From: Larix kaempferi
Taxonomy: Eukaryota > Streptophyta > Pinopsida > Pinales > Pinaceae
Direction: 5' to 3'
DNA: 64,000 bases
Assembly (NCBI GenBank): GCA_027924585.1
Contig: BSBM01001067.1
Span: 6,842,501-6,906,500, forward strand
The position numbers and the translations under genes were made by a program. Positions 45,136-57,439 of the stretch are shown in pieces. The notes under the pieces are model-generated. The model did not search any database. It was given only the letters and a program-made list of their open reading frames with translations, and had not been told where the DNA came from. Every line of letters starts with the position of its first letter. The stretch's first letter is position 1.

Positions 45136-46075
45136 TGTATTGGAGAAAATTCACTATGGCTTGGGAATACCACAACAGACAGATGACTACCAGAACTCTA
45201 CTCAATTCTCAAAACAATGCTATTATAAATGACAATGTTAAAAACATGGAGAAATGTAACCAACCTCGATCCAACGTTTGATGTAGATCCCCGTTGGAGC
45301 TTTCAATCCGCGCACATCCAAGCACTTGTAATCTGGAAATTAGTCTTGACAACAAATATCTAACAAGTACATGTGATATATAAATAACATTAACATCATC
45401 AATAACAATGGTCCATAATATCATAATCAAATGCAACCCAATGTATAATAAATGACATTCACACCATGAATGGACGAGAACGTGAGTATTTCTATTAATG
45501 AACAAGAAGAAGTACAAAGTGATACGACCTCTTGCCGGCAACTAATCTAAACCAAGATCTAGATCAATCCACTTGTGCCTCCACCACTTCAATCCTCCAT
45601 GAATGGAAAACTCAAACTAGAAAGGAGTTTGGAAGGTGAACATAACTGGTTCACAACTACAAGGATCAACGATTGCAGACTCAAGATAGGGAAAAAATAT
45701 ACTAGAGTTCCTTTACTATTCTCTTCCTCTTCTTGTCCATAAGCCATATGTGCTCAATATATAGTCCTCTCAAAGATAGGTGAAAGGACTCATCGAGACG
45801 TTACTTGGGCAGATGGAGAGCCAAAGGTCACCCAATGACCACTTTTTGGGAGTAAAAAGTAATAAAATAGTGGTTTTTACCATTTTACTTGATACTCGCG
45901 GGCTATAGTGATGCAACTCGCAGGTACGCATGCTATAGTGATGCAACATGCGGGTAGGAACAAAAATAGGATAAACTAGTATCACTGAAGGATGAAGATG
46001 GATCTGAGTCACTGAAATGGATCCTACAGGCCAAAGAATGCTGATGCTCACAGGGTGGAAGATTTCTATGTAACA
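45136..46075 (-). repeat. 5' LTR of Tat copy B
   Basis: 940 bp, same length as 31516-32455, with the CGCGGGTA array at 45892-45958. Confidence 0.95.
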
Positions 46076-46080
46076 GTGTT

Positions 46081-47464
46081 CCTGAAATAGAGTTGGGTAT
46101 GCTGCCCACATACTACACTCCAACTCCTAGGTTGCCTCTTCTGGGCTAAGGTGCTTCCACTGCACCTTCACTTTCCCAATGTTGCGATTCCAGAGAATAG
46201 TTTCCCTCCTTCCGAGGATACAATCCGGTTCCACCCGAAAATCTCCGTCTTGTCCCACCTGTACATCATTCCAGTTTACAACATGAGTAGTATTGTGCAC
46301 ATATTTCTTTAAATACGATATATGAAAAACATTATGTATTTTCAGGTTAGGTGGTAAGGCTAATTGGTATGCCACTGCTCCAACCTTAGATAATATTTCA
46401 AAAGGACCACAATACCTGGGTGCCAACTTGGAACAGCTCCCCAGTTTCAGTGAACTCTTTTTCGGTCTTACCTTGAGAAACACATGTTCACCCACCTGGA
46501 ACTCTCTATGAGTTCTTTTTGAATCTGCTAGGATTTTCTACCTATCTTGGGCAGCTTTTAAATGTCCTTGCACCTGTTTCACAATTAGTTCTAATTCCTG
46601 CAATAGTTCAGGTCCTAAAACAACTCTATTGACTGGATCATTCCACGAAACAGGTGTATTACATTTCCTACCATAAAGAATTTCAAAAGGACTAAGTTTG
46701 GCTGAAGCATGATAATGATTATTATAAGCAAATTCTGCTAAGTGCAGATAATCTTCCCACTTACCAGGCTGATCCTTAACATACATTCTTAATAAATCTT
46801 CTAACACTTGATTTACCCTTTCTGTTTGTCCATCCGTCTGTGGATGAAATGTTGTACTGAAATTTAGAGTTGTATTTAATCCCTTAAACAATGATCTCCA
46901 GAAATTTCCTGTAAAATTCGAATCACGATCTGAAATTATTACCTTTGATATTCCGTGCATTCTAAAAATCTGTTTCATAAAAATCTCTGCAATGTCTGGT
47001 GCTTTATGTGTGGTCTTCACTGGTATGAAATGTGCTGCATTGCTAAGTTTGTCCACCACCACCATGATAGAATCATGTTGTTTCTGATTTTTAGGTAATC
47101 CAGTAATGAAATCTATGCTGATCACTTCCCATTTCCAGCTTGGTATTGGTAATGGTTACAACAATCCAGCAGGATGTTGATGTTCAACCTTCACTTTTTG
47201 ACAGTCCAAGCATTTTGCAATGTATTCTGCTACTTCATATTTCATTCTGGGCCAACAGTATTCTTTTCTCAGCATAGTGATGGTCTTTTGATATCCTGGA
47301 TGACCAGAATAGTGACTTTTATGCATCTCATTTAATATCAAAATTTTTATTTCTGGTATATTTGGTACATATAATCTATTTTTATACAGTAATAGACCAT
47401 TTTCTTTAATTCTGTAATCTGCCATACAATTTTCAAAACTGTCATTGGCTATCCTTTCCTTCAT
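46081..47464 (-). pseudogene. Tekay-like integrase with chromodomain, broken by stops
   Basis: HHCC finger: HYSGHPGYQKT then CLDCQK. TAA at 47156-47158. The core from 47125 has Asp in MISIDFITGL, Asp in IISDRDSNF and Glu in QTERVNQ, with 35 residues between the last two, so DD35E is intact. TAG at 46538-46540. GPF module APRYCGPFEIL, then LPPNLKIHNVFHISYLKK. C-terminal chromodomain VEPDCILGRR, KVKVQWKHLSPEEAT, with TAG at 46127-46129 where Trp is expected. All pieces share one frame. The last codons are cut by Tat copy B. The chromodomain is thought to guide integration to heterochromatin. Confidence 0.92.
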
Positions 47465-47503
47465 TTTTCTCTATTCTTCATCTGTTTCACCTTTTTCCAA
47501 AAT

Positions 47504-48772
47504 CTAATCTTCCAAATTAGTTGAATAATTACTGATTGCTGAAATGAAATTTAGTTTTGCCTTGCGACTCAAGGCATCTGCAACCTTGTTCTCCTTTCCT
47601 TTGATATGCTGAATTTCGAAATCATACCCACTTAAGAATGTCAACCATCTGGCTTGTCTAGCGTTCAGGGTTGTCTGATCCAATAAATATTTCAGACCCA
47701 TGTTATCTGTTAATAGTGTAAAATTTCTTCCAATAAGGTGATGACGCCACATTTTTAAGGCATGAATAACTGCTAATAACTCTAAATCATATGTAGAGTA
47801 ATTCTTTTCATGTACTTTCAGCTTTCTATATTCATATGCTATAGCATTCCCTTCCTGTGTCAAGACTCCACCGAGTGCATTATTGCATGCGTATGTACAA
47901 ACTACAAAATCCTTGTTGGTGTCAGCTATCTTCAAGATAGGTGCTGTCGTCAATAGTTCCTTTAATTTCTTAAAACTGTCAGCACATTTCTGATCCCAAA
48001 CAAATTTCTTCCCTTTCTTTTGTAAGGAAGTTATGGAGTTGGCAATTCTTGAGAAATTCTCTATAAACTTTCTGTAATACCCCGTAATGACCATAAATGA
48101 TCTCACATCCGACACATCTTTTGGAACCGGCCAGTCATTAATGGCCCTTATTTTTTCGGGGTAAACCGAGATTCCCTCCACTGAAATGATGTGTCCTAAA
48201 TACTAAATTTTGTCTTTGTGAAAGTCACATTTACTAAATTTGGCATATAATTGATGATCTCTTAATACTTGTAAGATAATCCGTAAATGTTCATCATGCT
48301 CTTCTTTGCTTTTTGAGTACACTAAAATATTGTCTATAAACACAACAACAAACTTGTATAAATACTTATGCAAAATATTATTCATCAAACACATAAATAC
48401 AGCCGGAGCATTAGTTAATCCAAACGGCATGACTATGAACTCGTAATGCCCATATCGAGTTCAGAAAGCTGTTTTGAAAATATCTTCATCTTTAACCCTT
48501 ACTTGATGATACCCTGATCTTACATCGATCTTCGAAAATACTGTTGCTCCTCGCAGCTGATCAAATAGGTCATCTATGTGGGGAAACGGGTATCTATTTT
48601 TGATCGTCATCTTATTAAGCTGGTGATAATCTATGCACAGTCTTAATGTTCCATCTTTCTTCTTAACGATGATGACAGGTGCTCCCCAAGGAGACACACT
48701 TGGTCTAATATACTTCTTGTCAATAAGTTCCTTCAATTGAGATTTTAATTCATTTAACTCCAGTATATTCAT
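47504..48772 (-). pseudogene. Tekay-like reverse transcriptase and RNase H, broken by stops
   Basis: [49 protein letters not shown]. The catalytic box reads [13 protein letters not shown], with Asn instead of the second Asp. RNase H: FVVCTYACNNALGGVL, STYDLELLAVIHALK, LLTDNMGLKYL, KVADALSRK. Stops at 48461-48463 (TGA for Arg in FRTRYGHYE), 48203-48205 (TAG) and 47504-47506 (TAG). One frame throughout. The Asn at the metal-binding site would by itself disable polymerisation. Confidence 0.92.
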
Positions 48773-49810
48773 TCAGTACGGAGCTTTTGAATTTGGTACT
48801 GCTCCTGGTATTAGCTCTATAGTAAAATCTAAATCTCTTTTGGGTGGTAATCCTGGAATCTCCTTAGGAAATACATCCTTAAAATCCTTTAGGACAGGTA
48901 TGTCTTCTAATTTCAGTTTGTCCTCTTTTCCCATAATCTCATCATTTATTACGTTTACTGCAAACATTTGGCATCCCTTCCTAACTGCCCTCTTAACTTT
49001 CATGGCTGAAATTTGTCTTAGGGTTACCTTCCTTGGAATGCCTTTTATTTCTACAGTTTTCCCTTCATCATTTAAGCATGTAAATTTTTTTCCATAACAG
49101 TCTAGGATGACATGATGGGCTTCCAACCAGTCCATCCCAACTATAATATCATACGAACCTAAAGGTAAGATATTTAGCTTGATTTGTGTTTGCAAATGAT
49201 TCATGGATAAAACACAGTTCTCTATAAAATCTGAAACTTTCCTCTTTGTTCCAGTTGCTAGTCTAACTAGCCATGATTTACTAAACTTTTCAGTTTTCAG
49301 TTTAAGACTTTCCACAACATTGGGTGATATATAAATTAAACTAGCACCTGGTTCAATTAAAACAGTAACAGGATGGTCATGTATCATACCTTCAATCTCT
49401 ACCATGGATATTTGATGGTTTTCTTGCCTATTGTCAAGTGCTGCGTTAATTCTTGGCATCTCCCTTGCTACGTTTCCAACAGTAGGTTCAGTCTGAATAG
49501 AGTTGATGTTGTTTGTCTTCCGCTTTCGTAAGGGACATTCTGATGCATAATGAGGGCCTTGACATTCAAAACATTTAATATGTGTCTTTGGCTCACTGGT
49601 CTTGATAGTATTAGATGCATTTTTCAGTGCTGTAGAATTCTGCTGTGAATTATTTCTGGAATTATTTCCTTGGAAATTTTGATTTTGAAAATTATTCCTT
49701 TGGAATCCGGAATTCCCATTGAATCTGAAATTTTTTCTTCTTCTGTTCAAAATTGTTGGGCTTATGATTTTTCCAAGTAGACATACCCTCTCTCTTCCGA
49801 TTTGTATCAT
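48773..49810 (-). pseudogene. Tekay-like gag C-terminus and protease
   Basis: Starts in the frame used by the rest of pol: RRKNFRFNGNSGFQ, an Asn/Gln-rich tract, zinc knuckle CFECQGPHYASECP, then protease with VLIEPGASLIYIS. Family proteases have D-S/T-G; here the residues are Glu-Pro-Gly, so the active site looks lost. It continues through IIVGMDWLEAHH to the linker. TGA at 48773-48775 stands where Arg is expected before Met. Confidence 0.85.
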
Positions 49811-50726
49811 AACAGAAGACTGCCTTCCTCATAGCCTCCTCTAATGTTTTAGGGTTGTCATACTCAATTCTGTCTTTAATGCTGAAAGGTAAACAACTTA
49901 AGTACCTTTGAATTTTTGGTTTTTCTTCTATGAAGTAGGGTACATATCTCAGTAAGTTCAGAAACTTACTGTTTAGTTCCTTCATGTTCATACCTCCCAA
50001 CTTCAAATCGTAAAACTCTTTAGATTTTTCTTCGTAGTACTGTTCAGATAGATACTTCTTTTTGAAATATCGTTTGAAAGCACTCCAGCTTACATCTTTA
50101 TCCTTAATGCCCTTTACCCTTTTGACATCCTGCCACCAGATATCTGCTTTTCCGGTTAAGTTATATATGTCCATTTTTGCTTTTAAGAACTTTGAATAGT
50201 TGTAGATGTGGAAGTATTTCTTCATCCCTGATAGCCAAGCTTCAGCTGTCTCGCCTTTCTCAGTTTCTCCATTGAAAGTTGGAGGCCTTATCTTCTTGAA
50301 TTCTCCAGAAATCTGCTCATATTCTTTTTTATTTTTCTTTCTTGGTTTGGAATCTTCACTGTTATCATTGATGTAATTACGTTTCTTTTTGTGTTCTGTA
50401 ATAGAATCTCCAGATGAGGTTGAACTATATTTTACTTTACTGTATTTGATGTTCTGATTTTTATCAGTGTGAAGCATGTCCTCTACCTTGGAAATATCCT
50501 CATCGTTTTTCCCTTGTTCTTTTGTTTGGCTGTGTTCAAACAACACTTGATTCAATTGTTCTTGTGCTTGCAGAATCCTTTCATTATCTAATTTCACATA
50601 TCTGATTTCTGCTTTTAAATCTTGAAAGGCACGTAACAGTTCCATCGAACTGTTATTTATTTCCCCCATGACCTTCCTCCACATAATGTTGTCCCGAACT
50701 GTGACTGTTTGGCTGAAATCTGTCAC
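49692..50726 (-). pseudogene. Tekay-like gag, frame-shifted at an A run
   Basis: Open from 50726; the first ATG in this frame is at 50684. An acidic and Lys-rich N-terminal part precedes the gag core: RPPTFNGETEKGETAEAWLS, IWWQDVKRVKG, FKRYFKKKYLSEQYYEEKS, LRYVPYFIEEKPKIQRYLS. Near 49735 a run of six A shifts the frame so the zinc-knuckle part lies in the overlapping frame (48773-49810). Another ATG near 50752 is in a different frame and soon stops. Confidence 0.85.
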
Positions 50727-50882
50727 TTAAATGTTCAGCTGAGTTCTCCATACTTGTAACTGAAAATGATTTCTGAAGAGAACATAATAATAAAATTTTC
50801 AAGTTAGTACAATTTTTTTTCTGCTGTATATAAAAATTTCTACTGCGTGTTTGGACCTAAATCAGGCCTAGAGTTTGAATTT

Positions 50883-50896
50883 GCGCTCTGATACCA
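50883..50896 (-). other. Primer-binding site (initiator Met tRNA type) of the Tekay-like element
   Basis: Minus strand TGGTATCAGAGCGC, two bases from the 5' LTR. Confidence 0.92.
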
Positions 50897-51515
50897 CATG
50901 TAACATCCCATATTTTCGTAAAAATTTAAATTTTTTATTAACGGTAATATTAGCTTAATTTATGATAATTTATAATTGCGGAAGATAACAATTGCTGAAT
51001 GTAACAATGTTAACTAACAGTTGTTTGTATTAAACACCAATATATTTCTAAAGAAACTAATGCGACAGTGACAACTTTATTACATTCGTAACCTCTATCA
51101 TTAAGATAGTCAAATGCATGGTTAGATTAGACTTTTGATGCAACACTTTTTAAAGCAATGCAATGTATGAAATATGTAATAATGAAATGCCAGGTTAGAA
51201 GTGTGATGTGGTACTATTTCTTTGAGACGATACTGACAGTTTGCTTCTTTGCTTCCCAAGGGAGTCCTATGAGGGACCCCGAAGCTTACTTATCTATAAT
51301 GCTAAAACATTGGACCTGTTCTATGTGCAGACAACAGGTAAGAAGTTTCATGATTGCAATAAATTCCAAATAGCATGAGTTCAACTTCATCGTATGAAAA
51401 TAAAATAGAATCAATAGAGACTGTTGCAAATGTATAAGCATACAGGTACGGTTCACGTGTTTACTCTTCAACTTTCCAAGGTTCGTCTTATATCAACTTA
51501 ATAAACATCGTCACT

Positions 51516-51582
51516 GTAGTCGTCATTATACTAGCTGGTTCTGTTGTCGTCATTGTGCTAGCTGGTTTTGTCGTCGTCATTT
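51516..51582. repeat. 27-bp tandem repeat, 5' LTR copy
   Basis: Same array as 28021-28087, with small differences. Confidence 0.85.
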
Positions 51583-53305
51583 GAAAGTAGTACTAGGATA
51601 GTACAGTACCAAAAGTGGATAGGAATCCGAAGAACTTATTGTTCCAAAATACCAAACTATATGTGATAGCATAATTTTATGTGAGTTTTATACAACACTT
51701 TTAATTAACTTTAAAATCTTATGGTTCACCATTCCTATTATCTAATATAATTATTTAGGTCTTAAGTAATCAAAATTGTCCTTCCCAACGACTAGGCATT
51801 TGTACCAATTGAATCATAAACATTTACACACATAGATTAACTATTTTGCAAATTAAAACTTTGAACTATTAACTATTATTCCATATTGTGGTCTATTCAA
51901 GTCCTATATATATAGTTATGTAACTATATCGATTTCTTGGTTCATTATCAACATTATGTATTCAAATCGAAACTTAAGGTAATAAAGAGCAAACATTTGA
52001 TTATCCCTAAACTATATAAATAGTTTGTAATTCGTTATCACATTGTATTATATCGAAACTATAATAATAATGGGGCAAGCAATCAAATGAAACCTTTATA
52101 TATCGTTACTAATACTATGGAGACATTTAAGAAGTTATTTTAACATGGATAATGCAGGGTTCAGTCACATCGAGAGAGCTGACAAGCATTTAAAACGAAA
52201 CTTGACAGGTTGCTGGTTCAGTTAATGGCACCGGTCTCGAGCTGTGGTAGAGATCATGCATTGATCCTGTATTAAAGGCTCGGTGTCGTGTCCCTTCCAA
52301 GTTGGATTTCCATTGATCCAGGTAGACATGATTGTCTCCAAACTCGTCGATGTGTAGGATTAATACACCACGCGTTAGTTGTGCATGCTCCATTGTATAC
52401 CATGGTGGCGTTGTCAACCTGTAAGGTAGGTTTGGTATTTATTGTGGATGTCATTTGTACCAAAGCTTAGTTTGCTGGCAATGTGGAGACCGTCGATGGT
52501 GATGAACCTAAACCGTAAGATGAAACCCTAATATCTATCGTGGAAAAGAGTTAAGACTTGAAAAATGATTCACTGTGCTATTGTTTCGGTTGGGGTGGCC
52601 GACAGGCTGCCGAAGTCTGGGTAGGAAGTTTGCAAGGGTTTCGAACCCGAGATCTTCTCAATAAGTTGAAGTTGCAGGTTTTCTTACTGTGATTATGAAG
52701 TGGTTTTGAAAAGATAGATTCTCTGGTTCGAAGGTTATAGTTTTATGTTTTAATATCTCCGAGACAAGCAAGAGTGTAAAAGAGGGAAAATACAGAGTTT
52801 AGGCGAGGATAGTGGCTCCTTGGTGTCGTTCGTGAAAATGTTCTCGTCAAAGCTATGGAGGTAAGCTTTTCGTTTAGCAAAGGTATTTGAATTTCAAAAA
52901 TCAGTTTATAAAAATATCAGATGTCTAACTCTGGTTTAATGTCAGTTGCAGGGTGTAAACAAAACGTCTGGCTAAGGTATGGCGAAAGGAAAACCTCGCA
53001 CTCTTACATAGGTAAGCTTCGAGTCTTCCATACCCTCGTAGTGCCCTTCGTCTGTGCCATGGCTCTGTCATTGAAGGTGGTTTGGGAAATCTTCGAAACA
53101 CGATTGTTAACAGTGATACTTCGGTGTTATTTTGCAAACTTGTTGTTTGTCCACTGGAGATATAACTCGTCGATTTTGAATATTCGGGCTCTTCTGCCCA
53201 TTGGAAAATTTGGGATAAACCCTGTTTAACTTTGTTTATTTGTTAAAGACATATTATAAACGTTGCTCGAGCTTCGTCTTTGTTTTAGAAGTTATTCTGT
53301 GGTGA

Positions 53306-53765
53306 TGTTGAGGTTTTTATGAGATTCGACTTGTTTTTCAAAATGTTTGTGACCGTAAGACAGAGAGCCGAGGGCTCAATCCGTGTGTAAGAATAATACT
53401 CCTTTTTGTAATACATTGTATGTTTAAAATGTTGTTTAGATATCTAGTTTGTTAGCCTGGAAACTGTAATTTGATGTTGTAAATCATCTTCATGCTAAAG
53501 GTTACTACAATGTTTATTGAGCTAGTTTAGGGTTTGGATAATTCGTTGATGATAAGGGTTCTGTGTAAATAAACTTCAACGTTAAGATGAGCAAAATATG
53601 TTGAACCCTTGTATAAGTCTGTGTGGTTTTTTTTAAAACTTTAGATTGATAAAGTGTATTCTTATTCGTTGATGTTTGAACAATAGAGTAGAATGTTGAA
53701 CTGATAACTCAGTAATATTTTGAAAGGAAAATGAATAGGGTTAACCCTAATTCGTGTTTTGTTGA
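53306..53765. other. 460-bp segment present in only one LTR of the pair
   Basis: The left LTR joins GTGGTGA directly to AATGATAATC at 29810/29811. Here 460 bp lie between these, ending GTTGA, so the ends share TGA. The LTR length difference (4,510 minus 4,050) equals it exactly. A deletion from the left LTR at a 3-base microhomology is the simplest reading. Confidence 0.85.
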
Positions 53766-55413
53766 AATGATAATCTGATCATTTGTTTAAGATGCTAGAT
53801 TGGCTTCGATCTCAGGTTTGAAAAGAGTGTAAAGTTTTGTTATGAAACAATATGAATCTAGCTAGGGTTTTCCTTTTGATACGAAACTCAGAGTTACAAT
53901 AATCGCAACCAATGTTAACATATCCAAAGAAAGAATAAATACATGGTAATAATAATTGTGTTTAGTAAATTCTTATCATTTGTAAATTTCTAGATAATAC
54001 AACAGTACTATAAAAAAAGAAAGCAATGTGAGTGCTTAGTGCAGAAATTCATGAAAACTGTGAAAACTATAATTCTATCTATAATTTAATTTCCTATACA
54101 TATAATGCAGGTGTAATAATTGCAATGAAACTGTGTGTGAGTGAAAAATATGCATATGAAGTCTGTGTGAAAAACTATTGTTTTCCAACTTATTATAAAG
54201 AATATTTTATTCAATGTTAGTAGTCTCAAAACAATGTTCAATGTGTAATTCATCTACCTTTCATGGACATAATTTATGTGTTTTGGTAGGATGATTGCAT
54301 AAGAATTATTTAATTGTCTAATTATTATAAAAATGAGGAAATATTATATATATTAAATATTGTATAGACCTCCTACAATTAGTTAACTTAAGAACAGAAA
54401 ACTGATGCATACCAGATTATTATCTAGCTATCAAATTCAATGGCACAATTTGCCTATCTTCTATTCTATTTTAATTTGCATATCTCTACTAGAGTACGAT
54501 GCTGCCAAATAGCATGTGGAAAAATGGGGATATTGATTTATCAATTCATCTTCGCCATTAAACTTAAACATTCAGACTTAGAACAATTCTAGGATTAGAT
54601 TTTTCTTTCAAAAACAGAAACACAGAAAATACTGTTTAAACATAACAAAAATTAAATAAGAAGAAATTGTAGAAATTGATTAAAACCTGTAGGGCAACAA
54701 AACAACTCAGGAAGACCGTTCCACCCAACCAAACTCCTGAAAACAATCAAATACTGTCTTAGGACCCCCGAGCTTGTTCGTTGAACCACCAAGAGGAAGA
54801 AGCTCCAGGAATATGGACTTCTTCTTGTTGTAGTAATCTTCTGAATCTTCAATAGGTAGCAGTAAAAAAGACTTGCTCCTACAACTCTGTTTCTCTTCAA
54901 TAATAAGCAAAAACTCAGTTTTCAATCACCAGTAATCTCCCTTATATGAATCTCTCTTGAAATCACCTGATCTGCAAGAGAAAAACATTTTGCAGAAATG
55001 TTGATTAAGGGCTGCCTGCCCAATTCAAATTTTCCTTTATAGGCTACCTAGGGCTTTTCAGATGTTACTAGGTCATTAAATGAGCTACCTGCTTACTCCC
55101 TCCACCTGGGGGATAATACCCTATTTAAGGGGAAGTTGTCCTATAACCAATAGTTAGTGGTGTGATGTAACTGGTGCCATGTGTCCCATTCCTTCCAACA
55201 ATTTCCATTCCTCCTAGTGGGTCAGTGAACACTCATTCAACAGTCCTCCTGAGTGTTTGTCTCCTAATTAATTTATTTAAATAATAATATTCAGTAATTA
55301 CATTCATCCATGATCAAAACTGATCATAATTACAAAACTTGTAATTAAATTTAACATAAAGTATTTTTGCAAATAAATAATAATGTTCAGAAATTTGGGT
55401 AGGTGACACTTAT

Positions 55414-57435
55414 CCTCATTGCCATACGCAAGACTTTTCTACCTGAAATTTGAACTTCAATCAGCCAAACACGTTGTGATTATATATGCATATAATCTTT
55501 TCATTGCTACAATAGTCACTGAAGTGATCTCAGAATTATAACACTCAATAATTCAAACACTTTCAGCTGTTACATTCGAAATGCAATGAAATATATATAC
55601 ATCTGTATAGGCATCATTATCATAATAATTTAATTGCTAGACACATCCCCATTATCCGTGCAATTTAAATAACTATAAATACTCATTACTTCACATTTCA
55701 TGCAAATCTGTCCTTCCAACAGAGCACTCCGGTAGCCCATCAACACGACTACCTTCTTCATGCAATCATTCTCCTGCATTCATAGCAGCTCATGAAACGA
55801 TCTCAGAATTACCTCTAATTCGTCATTTCACCCATTATCTAATTGCATTGAAACATATATATATATTTATATATATATCACAACCATGCATCTCAACATG
55901 TGCACCTGCACATATGCACACACATTCACAACATTTACACAATATTTTGATGTGCATTCACTTAATGCATAACCCCTCAACACAACCTTGCATTAATCCA
56001 GGAATAGTATGCATTCCAACATATTATGGCCTAACAATGGCTGTCTCATATGGCATGTACTACCACAACATGACTATAAGTATCTACTTTCTTTGGTTGT
56101 TAAAATCACAACCAATATACACAAATGGCATGATATATTTTCATATGAATGCATTGAGGTTTTGAGAAACTATAGGGTGTAAGGTTCCCTGCCTTCACTT
56201 ACCCACACCTCACCATACTTGGTAGGTTGAAATTCACATCCAGGCACTCAATACCAGATGCAAACCAAATCAACATAGTTTAAACATAGTTGAAGAGACC
56301 TTATCAAATCCTCTTTCAACATTCATGTAATTAAGCACAAATAACCATTACCTGCATGGCTGTCGTTAGAAACGCTTGATGTTACCTGATCAGTTGGCCT
56401 CTTACCAATGCTACACAGTCCTTTTTCCAACCTCATAATCATAGATTTGTTGCCCCATCCTTTCCTCATAAGGTTGTTGGTCATATGCAACAACATCATC
56501 CTCATCTTTAGCCATGCTTCAGTTTCCTTTGGTCCTACAACCAATGAGAACACAACTAATTATTAGCAACCACAATAATTATCTTAGTGGCTCATTGCAT
56601 ATGTAAAACCTCACTATTTTACCAATATGCAATATCATATACATTCAAAAACATTTTCACATGCACTGTGCAATGTTTATTAATATGCCATCTAGTGCAT
56701 ATTCATCTTATCTATCTAATCTCTTGCATTTTCAATCATGCTTCTATGGTCTGATTAGTACAACCATTATCAACGACATTATTGGTGATCAACCATAGGA
56801 AATACCATTAATGGGCTATTGCATGTGTAACTTTCACTACCTTTACCCATATGCAACATCATGCTCATGCATAAGCAATTCACATGCAATGTGCAATGAT
56901 TCTTTAATCATGCCCACTAATTCATATTTAATCTGCTACTCTCTTGCATTTCCTATGCCATAATTTTGAGTATACAAAACTCAGGAAATATAAATACAAT
57001 AGCAAGAGAGGAGTTAAGGAATTCCCCCTTTTCAATTTCCTCATTGTAGCATGGAATTTTCTCTTTCACATCATAGATGATCCAATTTCATGGGCTCTCT
57101 ACCATGAACACAAGCAATCATTAGCTATGATCTTCTCACGAATTAGCAATTCAATATATACATGCGTGTATAACATTCATTCTTGCTATTTTCCAAACAT
57201 GCAATTCTTATGCTATAAACAGAAATAGTTTAAGGTGAGGAATTCCCCTCTTATCAACATTGCCTTAATGCTCCCATTGCTCTTTCGCAATGCATATTAC
57301 AGACAATTACTCTCAATAAGGCTTCCAAAAACCTTCCATGCAATTCCTGCTTCTCATCCCAAGCATAGAGAATGCATTTCACACTTTAAACGACTGTCTC
57401 CAGGGGACGACGGGGGTCAAGGGGGCTTGCCCCCT
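55414..57435. other. LARD-like element internal region, right part
   Basis: AT-rich, repetitive for CATGC and CACATTCA-type words, without pol domains. The small ORF at 56411-56515 is the only reading with a gag-like look. Confidence 0.5.
56411..56515 (-). CDS. Small acidic ORF of the LARD-like element (34 residues)
   Basis: ATG at 56515 in good context (AGCATGG), reading MAKDEDDVVAYDQQPYEERM and on to TAG at 56411-56413. A donor-like GTAAGAG follows at 56405. It could be a gag N-terminus remnant, a first exon, or chance. No family recognised. Confidence 0.25.
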   Translation of the reverse strand: MAKDEDDVVAYDQQPYEERMGQQIYDYEVGKRTV

Positions 57436-57439
57436 TGTG

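Larger units (their letters stand above)
31516..46075 (-). mobile_element. Tat-lineage Ty3/gypsy retrotransposon, copy B (14.56 kb, complete)
   Basis: Two 940-bp LTRs (TG to CA), a perfect GTGTT duplication, a primer site beside the 5' LTR and a polypurine tract beside the 3' LTR. In minus orientation: a long leader, gag, protease, RT, RNase H, integrase, then archaeal-type RNase H. On the opposite strand downstream lies an intron-containing ORF, followed by about 2.4 kb with degenerate tandem repeats. I count about 28 differences between the LTRs by eye (about 3 percent), so the insertion is moderately old. Several nonsense codons and a Tyr in place of the first integrase Asp make it defective. 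Confidence 0.95.
27404..55408 (-). mobile_element. Tekay-like chromovirus with giant LTRs, interrupted by Tat copy B
   Basis: Boundaries come from a perfect CTTAT duplication, LTRs starting TGTAACATCCC and ending GGGTAGGTGACA, an initiator-Met primer site (50883-50896) and a polypurine tract (31454-31470). Without Tat copy B and its duplication it is about 13.4 kb, of which over 8.5 kb is LTR. Gag, protease, RT, RNase H, integrase and a C-terminal chromodomain are all present. From 49810 to 46081 pol stays in one frame, broken only by stops. Integrase and chromodomain style fit the Tekay/Del group, known for long LTRs. The element is inside the LARD-like shell. Confidence 0.93.
50899..55408 (-). 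repeat. 5' LTR of the Tekay-like element (4,510 bp)
   Basis: Starts TGTAACATCCC and ends GGTAGGTGACA on the plus strand. It contains 460 bp (53306-53765) not present in the other LTR, and the 27-bp array at 51516-51582. No gene was recognised. Confidence 0.95.
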
